Shown piece by piece: positions 1 to 10,741 of a stretch of 64,000 bases of DNA (positions are counted from its first letter, which is position 1; each line of letters opens with the position of its first letter). Source of the stretch: Trichosphaerium sp. ATCC 40318 (lineage: Eukaryota > Discosea > Flabellinia > Trichosidae); assembly GCA_038496445.1 (NCBI GenBank), contig JALMLS010000514.1:1-64000 (forward strand), in the 5' to 3' direction. The position numbers and the translations under genes were made by a program. The notes beneath the pieces are model-generated. The model ran no database searches. It was not told the origin of the DNA and worked only from the letters and a program-made list of their open reading frames with translations.

Positions 1-30
1 GTTAGATCCCTATAGTACATTGGCTATTAC

Positions 31-101
31 AAACGACAACAGATTAGAAAAGAACCTAGTCTTGGCTTGAATGGTCCCGAAGCCTGAGACCTTGTTTTAT
101 T
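31..101 (+). repeat. Dispersed repeat fragment (copy 1)
   Basis: Shares a stretch of about 55 bases, including CTTGGCTTGAATGGTC and GCCTGAGACC-like sequence, with the minus strand at about 28717-28652. Both can be read as a degraded version of the same peptide (SWLEWS). It is the only recognisable content of bases 1-302. Confidence 0.5.
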
Positions 102-302
102 AACAAGAAAAACTTCCGTGTATATTGTGTACTTGCCTCTAGGTTGTTGACTTTGTCTGTCAAGTCGCCAACCTCCCTCTAACGTCCCTAAAACCCATAA
201 AGTTGTTTAACAGAATATTACAATGATTTCTTTGCGTATAACTCCATGTGCAAGAAATTAGAGTTCTAACAAGAAACTATTTTGAAAACATTTTTTGATT
301 TA

Positions 303-914
303 TCACATGTCTTGCAAGTTCTCTTTTGCACGAGAAAATTTGAACCTACCCATTACATACGGAGAAGAAATATCCGCAAGCATAAATTGTGGGACCTTGT
401 CAAACGAAATTACACAAGAAGGTAGACTACATCCAGTTTCGGCGTCGCTGTTCCTCTTGTAACTTAATTTCTTCAAATTGTAAGCCTTTTCTATACTTTC
501 TTGTAGCATTAACATCCTCTCATCTCCTTCATCCATCGTAAATCCAGATACATTAACAGATACACCAGGTGTATTACAAACAAGAAGTTGAATTTTTAAG
601 ATCGATCCAAAAAGACTTTCGAAGCAAGAAATGATGGAATACACAATATTGTTAGGCTTGACAGCGATAACAATATTATATATAGTATGGCTATTAGTGG
701 TATCAACTTTTCTGGTAATGTTGAGAGGAGATACGTTGTAATAGTTGAGCATTTCTCTTGTCTTCTCAAAAGCCGAATTGATTTTAAGGAAATCTGAAGA
801 TGAAAGAAAGACCTTCATTATTGGTTCATGGTCTTCCTTATCAAGAAACCGAATAGCTCGTTGAAGTCCTCTAGGATCATTTAGTTCAAAAGAACTTAAT
901 TCTAAGATAATCAT
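303..914 (-). CDS. Hypothetical protein, 203 aa, single exon
   Basis: An uninterrupted frame runs from an ATG at 914 to a stop at 303. I do not recognise the family. The protein is soluble in character, with no signal peptide or clear membrane helix, and is mixed alpha/beta in composition. It starts only about 60 bases downstream of the stop of the topoisomerase II gene on the same strand. Its frame, length and codon use look genuine, and it has no competing frame of similar length. Function is unknown. The 60-base spacer is rich in A on the + strand and may hold the end of the upstream transcript. Confidence 0.7.
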   Translation of the reverse strand: MIILELSSFELNDPRGLQRAIRFLDKEDHEPIMKVFLSSSDFLKINSAFEKTREMLNYYNVSPLNITRKVDTTNSHTIYNIVIAVKPNNIVYSIISCFESLFGSILKIQLLVCNTPGVSVNVSGFTMDEGDERMLMLQESIEKAYNLKKLSYKRNSDAETGCSLPSCVISFDKVPQFMLADISSPYVMGRFKFSRAKENLQDM

Positions 915-973
915 TAGAAAAGTAGTGCGTACGAGGTGTCAGATCACCAAAAAAACAAAACAAAAAAAAAAAA

Positions 974-3900
974 TTAATAGAACGTACTTTGCGGTTGTTC
1001 CTTATTGTCGACTGTTTGTGTAGCTTGGCGTCCAACCGGTTCTTCTTGTTCTTTATGTTGTTGCTTTGTTGAATTAGACGATTCTTGGTTCAGATTCGGT
1101 TTTGGATGGCTTTCTTTCACATCGAGTGTAAACGAGTGTTGCAATTCAGCTGGAACACCTTGGACAAGCCAATCGCTTTTCTGTTGTACTTCTCTGGGAG
1201 GGTTATATTCGAATGGAATAAATTCATACGCTGTAGGTTTTACATCATCACTTGTAGAGGGTAGTTGAGCAGAAACAGGTTTGTTTGGTTTGTAAGCATA
1301 TTTTGTAAAGTCAAACTTTGGACTTTTGTTTTCTATCTTGTCTTTGTTTTGAACCAATTTGGCTTTGGTATTAGTGGAACTTGTTGGTGACACATGAAAT
1401 TCTGTATCTTGTTTCTTCGCCTTTAATGAAGGGACACGAGGAGTAACTTTTTTTGTGATGACTCCTTTTTTTGGCCTTCTTGTCATTGGTGTCTTGTACG
1501 ACTCTGACATCTTCTTCAATTTCTCTTCTCTTTGTTTTTCGTATGCTCTGTAAGCAGCTTCAAACTCATTCAAGTCATTCTTCCACATTTGCTTCAAAGA
1601 TATTTTGGAAAGGTCGGAAATAGCTTTTCGCTTGTCTTCAAGCTCATTCGATACATTCTGGATGTTTTCACTGCTAATACAGCTGAAAGGAAGCTTTAAG
1701 AAATCAGTGTAGTCTACAGGGGTGACCTCTGGAGATGGTAATGCATCTTAGGAGAAGAGGTTAATATAGAATAAAATCAGTGTCAAAACAAAAGAAGAAA
1801 TGCATTTCATTGGTTGTTACGTACCTTCACGGAGAGAAGTCACTGTTTTACGCATAGATTCGATGTCTTTCCCAAACAAATCAATCTTTTTGGTCGACAG
1901 GTATACAAGAAACTTGAGCTTTGCAGCAAGAACGCACTCTTCATGTTTGAGCCTCTTTAGCATAGATACCTATTTTCATGAACGTCAGTTGTACCTTTAG
2001 AAAATAATGTCACGTGTAAATCACGTGATGTTTTACGAGTTTACCTTCCTGTCAGCGTATCTAGAGAGCCTGTAATCATAAAACGCCTTCATAATATCTT
2101 CAATAGTATCATACTTTTGAATATTGCCATGATGATCAAAGAGATTAATGTTGTTCCTTGATAAGGTTGTAGAAAGTCTGAATTTTTTGATAATCTCTTG
2201 ATCAGACATTTCAAATAATGTAGGTACAGTAACATTAAAGGTAACTAAAAAAGCACGTGTTTACATAAGACGCTGTTTCGAAAAACAAGAAAAGAGTAGG
2301 TAATATCTTTTTGACTCACCTTCATCAGGTACTCGTACTGGTACAGCATACTCCTCGATAATACCATAGCGGGGATCAGAGAGCTTATTGAGAGTATTTT
2401 TATAGTCGGTAATAGAATTGTTTGGAATCTCTGTTATGACCAAAGTCGTGTCATCTAAGCGATAAAAGATACCACTGTGAAAACTTGTAAGTATTTAAAA
2501 CCAAAACATTAAACGTACCTCTTAACCCATAACTGCCTTTTTTTATTCCACTCAATTTTGCCTTTGAACCCTCTATACCAAGGGTTCATAATCTGAAGCT
2601 CTTCACCGTCGAGTAATCGTCTATAAGAACAAGATCAATACATTAATGGAAAAACGTGACTCACCTTAAATTGTGTACAATTTCTATTGGATTAAATTGA
2701 GGCAATGAACATGATACTCCTTGGCCAATACCCTGTGTACCATTCACAAGTACCATAGGTATAATAGGTAGATAATAATCAGGTTCAATAGTATCTCCAG
2801 CGTCGACAAGATAATTCAAGAGAAGATCGTCTTTAGGATGGAATATTGTTCTTGTCAATTTAGATAGGTTGGTAAAAATATACCGAGAACTAGCATGATC
2901 TTTACCGGCATCATTTCTTGTACCGAACTGCCCCAAAGGTTCCAATAAGTTTATGTTATTGCTACCGATATAGTTTTGCCCCATACGTATGATTGTGTTT
3001 GTTAAGGAGCCCTCTCCGTGATGGTAAGCACTTTTCTCGCTGAGAATAAAATTAATAAGTATCAAAAAAGATGTCGCTGAAAATGTTGGCACCTCACATA
3101 GCCGCAAAGTTCTGCTACTTTAATTTCTTTTCTGCTCTTTCTTTTCAAACAACCATAAAGTACTTTGCGTTGTGAAGGTTTTAACCCATCAACAATAGAT
3201 GACACACAACGCTTGATATCAGCAATCGGATACTACATGTCATTTTTTGTTAGAATAAAATTCTTGAAATTCCTCTGGCAGTACCATTATCAACTCCTTG
3301 TCAATAAAGTCCTTAATGCTCACAGACAATGAAGAAGTATCCAAGTAAATATCTGGGTTGTAAGTGCGCATCCAAGCCTTCCTTGAATTAATTTTATGTC
3401 GACTAAAAGCCATATCAATCGCATCATCATCTTGCTCATCTTATTGGGTTTTTAGTTGACAAAAATAGACTCATCACGTGATACATACTCGTAGGTAAAA
3501 ACATAATCTTATGACGCTCTAAATTCGAAAAAAACTCGGTTGCTTGTACACTTGTGAATGTACCAAGACCTCTGGAGTATAGTGATTTCCATTGATTGAC
3601 ATCATTTGTTTTTTTCCATGCCTCAAATTCTGGAGCTGAATAAAAATCTAGCTTCTCACCATTTCGTTCTAGCTAAAGTATTGAAGTTAATATTTTCATA
3701 AAAGAGCGTTCTAGTGTACAATAACAATGGGTGTTATGAATTCAAACAAAAAGTTGGGAAGTTTCAATAACTCAGGCCAATAAAAGTGAAAAAAATTGAT
3801 CATGAGTGCTTTGATGTGAGTCCCATCCACATCTTGGTCCGTCCTAAACATTACATGTAAAGAAATCAAGTACATGGATAACGGTAAATTCAAAAAGACC

Positions 3901-5110
3901 AGAGACGTACATTAGCATTACACTCCCATATCTCAAGTCATCAGTTGATGTATACTGTTTACCAAGTTCAAGTCCAAGAGCGGTTTGTACGTTTTTTAGC
4001 TCCTCGTTCATACCTCTAGAGCTAACTCTAACATTCAAGGGTTTGCCCTGTAATGGGAATACACCGTAATATTTCTTTTGCTTAGTGGCCCGAATACCAG
4101 AGAGTGCCAGAGCCTATGATGTATAAAAAAAGAATGAACAAAATGTCAGCAACACGCACTTTTGCAGAATCGCCTTCAGTGATTATCAGAGTACATTTAG
4201 TAGACTCGCTTGTCCCTGCTTTTGGTGCATCTGATAGCTTTCTAACAGAAACTTTTTTTTTAATGTCACGTGATTTGCACGTTTGTTTTTTTACTGATTT
4301 TGTCTCGTTCTCTTTTTTTTCTGAAACATTAGCTTCACTCACATCTACCACAGAATGAGTTTCTCTAAATTTCAAGAAGACTTTTAGTACCCTTCGCATC
4401 AAGCTTCTCAGCAATAAACTTAATAATACAAGAAGGAGCTTTAAGTATATAGTTAAGAACTTGTGTTCGAATAAAGACTTACTTGACAGCGCCAGAGTAT
4501 TTTTTCGTAGAGCGTCAATATCAACTTGATGACCTTCGTCTATACGAAATTTAAGGATTGTGCCCGTTGTGATCAACGTGGGGTCACATTTAAGCGACAC
4601 TGTATCGTTCTTTGTGAAAATATAACAATTCACTTGTCCACCGTTGGAAACTTCAATGCGAACAGAAGAGCTAAAAGAAAAAAAGGGTCAGCAAAAACCG
4701 TTTAACCTGTTTTCTTAGAAACGGTGAATAGTACCTTATCGATAAAGCTTCTTTTATAAATGGTGGTGGAGGGCAGGAGCCTTTGGAGTCACCGCTGAAT
4801 AAAACTACATAACAATTAAAAAAAACGCGCCAAAAAGCATGTTTGACGCGGTTTGTACGTTGTCTGCCTATCCAGAAGATGATTTCTCTGTCTCGAATGG
4901 TAATATTCAAAAAAGTTGGTTCTGCGTTTACTAAAGCACGTGTTATAACATCAAATACCCTATATACGTCATGTGGGCGTTGTTTTTTAACACTTTTGAT
5001 TAAATTAGCTTTTTGATCTTGTGTAAGACTCGTCGCACTCTGGTTCTGCAGTAGTCTCCATTTTGTTGTCGAGTCAACTGCTTGTTTTGATATCGCCTTT
5101 GTCGAACTTG
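974..5110 (-). CDS. DNA topoisomerase II (type IIA), many exons, unusual N-terminus
   Basis: This enzyme passes one DNA duplex through a transient break in another, in the nucleus. Recognisable blocks run 5' to 3': the Toprim motif IITEGDSAK (about 4190), a GVFPLQGKPLNV-like stretch (about 4060-4030), the Mg-binding TDQDVDGTHIK (about 3840), the YSRGLGT block (about 3570), DFIDKEL (about 3310), SAYHHGEGSL (about 3030), GQFGTRND (about 2935) and the catalytic tyrosine in SSRYIFT (about 2880). The C-terminus (1597-974) is a charged, Lys/Pro/Ser-rich tail, as is usual. Exons are split by many introns of about 45-60 nt. Only about 240 codons precede EGDSA, against about 460 in human TOP2A, and I find no GHKL ATPase motifs (N-box, GxG loops). 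No in-frame ATG is visible at the 5' end, so the first exon is unresolved. Confidence 0.9.
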
Positions 5111-5356
5111 TTTAAGGCACGTGAATGCTTGTGTACCACAAACTAAGCAATGACTGGAAAAAAGAGCTCAAGGTCGTATCAAGCACCAGGAGCTATTATA
5201 CTAATTTTGATATCAGTGAATAATTATTGAATAAAAGTAGTAAGTTGACCGAGAAAACACTAGATATTAAGTTTGGGAGATCCATACTTAGTACCTTTGA
5301 TAATTTTGCTCTAAAAACACTGCAAGTAGCTGGGATACAAGTACTAAACGCTGTTA

Positions 5357-6627
5357 ATGAGTCGTGGCCTTCCTACCGCAGATGGGTATGATTAATCGAG
5401 TTTACAGCTGCAATTACGATCTATCGCACTATTGTAGCCAATTGCATCAATTGTTGCACAAATCACCTCGAACTACGGAATTCACATTTTTAATAGGGCA
5501 ACGGTACCTCGTATAGAGACTTCTAATACGTCTAGACACCAAAGCGGTAAAAAGAAAGCCAAATCGAACAGAGGTTAGTAAATAAGTTTAAAACTACGCA
5601 AATAATCAATGAATTCGTTCGTAGGTCATAGAAAACGCGAAAGCGAGGATACATACGATAATTACAGCAACAAAGATGATAATTCAGACTTAGGTGGTAA
5701 AAACGAACATACAAAGGTGTGAGGCGTTACATTTAGTAGTTTAAAGCTGTTTATACTACAATGAAACTCTCGCTGACATTTTATTGAATATGAAGGCACG
5801 CAGCGGAAGAGATATGAGGGAGAGACGTAAATCAGATAAAGAACCTGTAACTGAACCGAGATCCAGGGTTGTAAGAAAACATACGTGAGTAGTTGCAAGA
5901 GAAAAAAAGATAAATGAAAAAAAAAAAAAAAAAAAAGAAGTCAAGCTTGACAACGTTTGAATATCACGTTGATATTTTTCTCTAGATTTGAAAAAACAGT
6001 TGAATCTGAACCTTCTCAAAAAGATCTTGATAAGAGAAAACGAAGGTACGTTTCAAGAGCACGTTGTTTAAGAGAGTGTATTGTTTTTTTGCCAAGACGA
6101 CACGAAAAAGTGAACACAGCCGCCTGACTATTCGTTTAGATACAACGCAATTAAAAAACGGAAAGTCCCCCATAATGGATCAGAGAACTCTACTATAATA
6201 CAAGGAGTTATTGTACCTGAGATTGATCAAGTACGTTTTCTGAATGGGAATATACCTACACGTCATTTTTTTTTCTCTGGATGGTAACTAACGTTTGATT
6301 TAGCTTATGAATGATCCAAAGAATGAGAATGTTAAAGACCTATTGGACCGCTTTATTACCTCTGTTACTAATTTAGAGCAACGACAAGCTGGTATCGTAG
6401 ACAGCATGTTTATTCAATTTATGCGAGCAATACAAAAGTACACTTACTAACAATTCTGTTTTTTTCTTACCGTCGTGCTTTTTAGGAAGCAAGGTGATCT
6501 TCGTCTTGGGGTTAGTGTAGCTATTACTCCAGATGCACCCGTCAGTGAAGTAGCTCAGTTACTTCTTAAGCGGTGGCGTGCTCGTGTAAATGTAGAGGAG
6601 CAGAATGAAAAGCCATACTTTTTGTAA
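5357..6627 (+). CDS. Charged, probably nuclear protein with possible TFIIS-N-like end
   Basis: Spliced by eye from the ATG at 5357: short exons joined across introns at about 5391-5490, 5575-5622, 5717-5790 and later keep one open frame to the stop at 6625-6627. The first two thirds are Lys/Arg/Glu/Ser-rich and probably disordered, with clusters such as GKKKAKSNR and IKKRKV that look like nuclear localisation signals. The C-terminal part, from about 6305, is helical and ends with VAQLLLKRWRARV, which recalls the last helix of TFIIS N-terminal (LW) domains. That likeness is weak. It is divergent from topoisomerase II, about 250 bases away. The specific function is unknown. Confidence 0.6.
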
Positions 6628-7690
6628 ATAAATTTTATATTGTTTTGATCTCTCTTTCGACCATCATGATACTCCAAAGCAAGATAATTGCCGTAATAGT
6701 GAGCACAGTTCTATATCTCAGTATGAAGGGTTTAAGTTATGAGAAGTTGCTTACTGTTATTATCCTCAACGATTCGTAAAGGAAATGAACACGTTTTATG
6801 CCGATCTGATAAAAGAGGTGACGTTTCATTACCGACTTAGTATAAATTACCCTCCCTAAGGAGGTATGGTAAGCACTTTTTAAATTGTAAGGAAGTACTG
6901 TTTTAAAAGTACAGTGTTCACTATTTTGTGTAAAGAAAAATAAAAAGTTAAAAAAGGGAGAAACTTGGACTGATGTATGGAGACAGAGTACCAGTTGAGT
7001 AGGTTTTTAGGGTAAGCGTTCACTTACCTTTTTTGTGACTAACTGCCAATAAGGCAGATTTATCTGTGTTTGCTGTAGCGCTTGTGTCGGGTAGTACTAG
7101 AGAAGTTCGGGTAGTTATTTCGGCGTATGGCGGTTGGTCAGCCCCCGAATATAGTATCTTACCCATGTGACCTCTCTCATGGACTCTAGTGATACTGTAT
7201 ACGCTTTTTAAAATAGTTTCTCGCGTGGAGGGCCGACTCTTGGGCTTTTCTTAACTACTCTTACGTTGTTATCCTTACTACCCTTATAAGCTTTTTTTAG
7301 TAGTAGCGGTGTTACAACGGTGCGCTAGTATCACACTCTAAAACAAGTGTATCACAATATAATAGGTTTGAGTTTTAAAAAAACCGTAACTTCAGTTGTA
7401 CTCAATGAAGAACATCCAGTAACTATTTTACCAAAAAAAAAATCACTTGGCTCGTCGTGTTTTTTTCTTTTTTTTGAGCACTGTTAGCATATTTTTGTAC
7501 CGCCTTACAGCTCATGTAAATCTCTCCTTTAAGTTTTAATGTATCAACATAGTAACTAAGAACAACTTCGCACCTAAAAAGGGCTATACACAAGTTTTTT
7601 AGGTAAATTTCCAGAACGGTAAAAAATGTTGATCACAAATTCTCCTCTCCAACACTAGCTACCACACCTCACCAAAACGCTATAACTACC
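6628..7690. other. Intergenic, no gene recognised
   Basis: No supported coding frame is seen. The stretch holds AT-rich DNA with small imperfect inverted repeats, for example CCTCC-CTAA-GGAGG near 6850 and CTGT...ACAG near 6900. The last few hundred bases are presumably the LPMO-like gene's promoter. Confidence 0.5.
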
Positions 7691-8823
7691 ATGGACGGAA
7701 GAATTATAGCTTTAGTGTGTCTATGTACCTTCGTATCACTCATATCAGCTCATGGACGCCTTACAGTACCTGAAACAAGGGACGTACAAAACGGCAGACG
7801 TATTGACCAGCAACACGCTCCAGTATTCCTTCAAAACGGCGATTGGGTATCAGGACACGTGTGCAGAGATCTTCCTTTTGTCGGTTCAACAGCAACGTAC
7901 CAAGCCGGAGAAACTTACTCAACTGAATGGTTCTTCGAAGCAAATCATCCTGGAGATTGCTTTTTCTACCTCTCCTTCGATAATGAACAAACTTGGGCTA
8001 AGATAGCCGAGATCCGCGATTGTCACCTCATAAGTGGATGGGATATGTACATTCCTTCTTGGGTTCCTAGTGGACCAGCGGTACTTCGCTGGGAATGGTA
8101 TGCTCTTCAACAAGTCGTCAATGTTGAGCACTATCTTCAATGTGCCGATGTCACTATCACTGGCGGGAACACAGGAGCTGTCTCATGGACCCCAGTTGTT
8201 ACTATCCCTGGTCACCTTCCTTTGGACGCTAGCGGCTACAGACGCGTGTATGATGTAGGCGCTCCTTTCTTCTTCACTGGACCTGCAGTGGCACAGTTTA
8301 TGTCTGGTGGTACATTTAGCCCTACTAATCAACCAGTAGCACCACCACCAATGAGTGGTAGTACTCCTACACCATCCGGTACCGCTTTCTGTCCAACTGT
8401 TTCAAACGTTGTAATCAACAGTACGCCCTTTGGTGTTTCGTTCTGCATTTTTTTTACTGTATTTACTTTTTCTTTAGACTTTGGCACAAGTATGAATGTC
8501 CTCGTATCTCTCACAGCACCATCAAGTGGCGCTCCAGTAAGGTCTATAAGAGTAAGACAAGTATCTCCAGCTGGAGCTACAACGGATAATTGTTGGTCAT
8601 CTACTGGCGTAGTTGCCTCTGCATCAGCCACTGAAACAGGCACTAAATTCGTATGTGCTGTTTTCAAAACGTTTTTTTGACTGGCACTAACTTCTTTTTT
8701 TAGATCAGCTTGTACAATCCTTGGCCAGCAGGTACTGAGATTATGGTCATCGGATGTGCTTGGGATCTCGGCGATGACAACATTGCAGTATCTGTAATAG
8801 AAGTAAATGGTAACGCATGTTAG
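7691..8823 (+). CDS. Secreted lytic polysaccharide monooxygenase-like protein
   Basis: Probable copper-dependent oxidative cleavage of a crystalline polysaccharide (chitin or cellulose) outside the cell. Two introns (8421-8477, 8651-8703) split it. Residues 1-20 are a signal peptide ending ...SLISA, leaving His-Gly at the mature N-terminus as LPMOs require for the histidine brace. A second candidate copper ligand is the His in EANHPGDC (about residue 90). The block RWEWYALQQ...YLQCADVTI resembles the core-ending strand of LPMO families. A Pro/Thr/Ser linker (about residues 215-235) joins a C-terminal domain of about 100 residues with Cys pairs, perhaps a binding module. The ATG at 7691 is the only one that gives a signal peptide. 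The exact AA family is not assigned. Confidence 0.8.
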
Positions 8824-9009
8824 CACTGTTTAAGTAATAAATATCCATCTTTTCAGTGAAGATAACTTATCTGCAAACTAAATTCTTAGTTGGTTACTAC
8901 GAGTAAATAAAACAACTTGGAGTAAAAATTTACCCCAACATCGAGGAAGAGAAAAGGCATAAAGTCGAACCAATGGTTAATAATAAATAGTTACATGTAG
9001 TCAAATATG

Positions 9010-10164
9010 TCATAGAAGAGTACAAAATTTATAATGTTTTCTTTTTGGTTCTGGAGGCTTCATTGCGTTGATGTGTCTCACAAGCGTATGAAAAGAGTCT
9101 CTTATATTTATATCATATTTCGCTGAAGTCTCCAAGAACAAAGCACCCATTTTATCAGCCTCGCGTTGACCGACATTGTAATCTATTGCACGTAATTCTT
9201 TTAAATCACATTTATTCCCAACGAGAATAGCAGGTATCTAAAACCATGTCAATAATCAATACCAACAAGACAGTGAATGGATTCTATGCCATAACCGAGA
9301 ACAAAAAAATCACGTGACAATCACGTGAAAAATAAAGCAAAAAGAGTTGAAAGTTGAAACCTTTTTTTTCTTACCATGTCTGTCTCTTTGACTTGTATGA
9401 TAGATTTCCAGAATTCAGCTACTGCCTACGCATTGTTTAGACGACCTTTCTAGATTGTAAGGAAACAAACAAGCAGTACCCGGAATGTATCTTCTGCAAT
9501 TAAGCTGTACACTATCATAAATCCATCGCTGTTGTGAATATGAACATCTCTCATAACAACAAGTCTTTCCTACTGATTGTCAAGAAGCTTGAAACCTAAC
9601 GAGTCTATGCGTACTGTACCAGCTGTATCTAATATTTCTAGAACGTAAGGCACTTCATCTATAGTTGTAGGCTTGCGAAACTGGTCCTGTAAAAATTATC
9701 AGAATTCTTGATTTAGTAATAAAATCACAAACACTTTGCTGCTTGTGGTCTTGTTTACTTTAACACGAAAAAGAGAACTTCCAAGTTCGCGTAATATTTA
9801 TTACTTACTTCTACTGTTGGATCATATTTGAATACGAACATGTCATTACAGAACCTGTTGTGAAACTAAGTAAGGTTCAAAAAAATTTATGATAAAACTT
9901 TTTCGGCGCAACAATTGCAGAACAAGTTCGTATTACTGCCATACCTCACTGTGATCGCAGACTATTAACGGAATAAGTGTTTTAGATAGCTGAGATTTTT
10001 GAAAGTTTTTTTTTTAAAACACGAGATAATCACGTGATTACGCTATTTTCGCGTGTATACGTATCCAGAAATTCTACAGCTTCGTTTTTCTTCTGTTTTT
10101 TTATCAAACGTACCTTCCCAACGCCTGAAGCGCCCAATACTGTTATCTTCCTTTCGTGCGACAT
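9010..10164 (-). CDS. Ras-superfamily small GTPase, Rap-like
   Basis: A membrane-anchored GTP/GDP switch. Spliced from the ATG at 10164: P-loop GASGVGKS, effector region KYDPTVED, switch II DTAGTERLVVMRD, guanine specificity motif NKCD and ETSAK. The C-terminus is KRKHYKFCTLL, a CaaX box with Leu last, so geranylgeranylation is expected. The threonine after DTAG, and the lack of Gln at the Ras-61 position, match Rap rather than Ras; the next variable position is Arg. Exon 1 (10114-10164) joins a 17-nt micro-exon (9945-9961) that completes the P-loop Ser. The remaining exons follow with short introns, two of which carry CACGTG palindromes. An upstream ATG is closed by a stop after three codons. 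Confidence 0.93.
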
Positions 10165-10741
10165 TACGTTTACGAATTCTGCATTGATCTAAGGCACAAC
10201 CGAATTATTAAGCGCTGCTTTCTAGCCACTAATCTTTTTCTTTCTTTTCATATTTATGTTACAGTGGCTATAACCAATAGACGCAACGAAAGGTTGTTTA
10301 GTTGCTATAGCAATACTATCCAGAATGTGTAACCAGAAAGTTGTCCCGGCCAAAGGAGCCCACATGAAAAATCACAAAAAACCCTTGAATACCTTGAGCT
10401 CAATTAGAAGGTATAACAGTTTAACGTAGTTAACCGCGTTTGGTTTGGAGTTATACCAGGTTTTGTTGTCACCTGTCCAATCTCTATTGGGATAATTAGT
10501 GACGGTCATAGTGTGCTGTGACCTTTAATGCCTTCTAGAAAAATCGCAACAATTTGGCACGTTTATATTTCTTTGAATTATGGCAACCCATGTCGCATAT
10601 TATAAACCTCTACGCCAAAAGTGTATTAACACACTCACTGTCGGAGTGCGGTGGAACCTTATACGACACCTTTGATGAGAATGTTGTTCAACCATTCTTG
10701 TACAATCCTCAACACGTGATTTTTATGGGGTTTTTTTTATT
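10165..10741. other. Intergenic, mostly featureless
   Basis: Lies between the start of the Rap-like gene and the 3' end of the F-box/Sec7 gene. A long + strand frame here (from about 10554) is mostly antisense to the last Sec7-gene exon and is not taken as a gene. The rest is noncoding in appearance. Confidence 0.5.
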
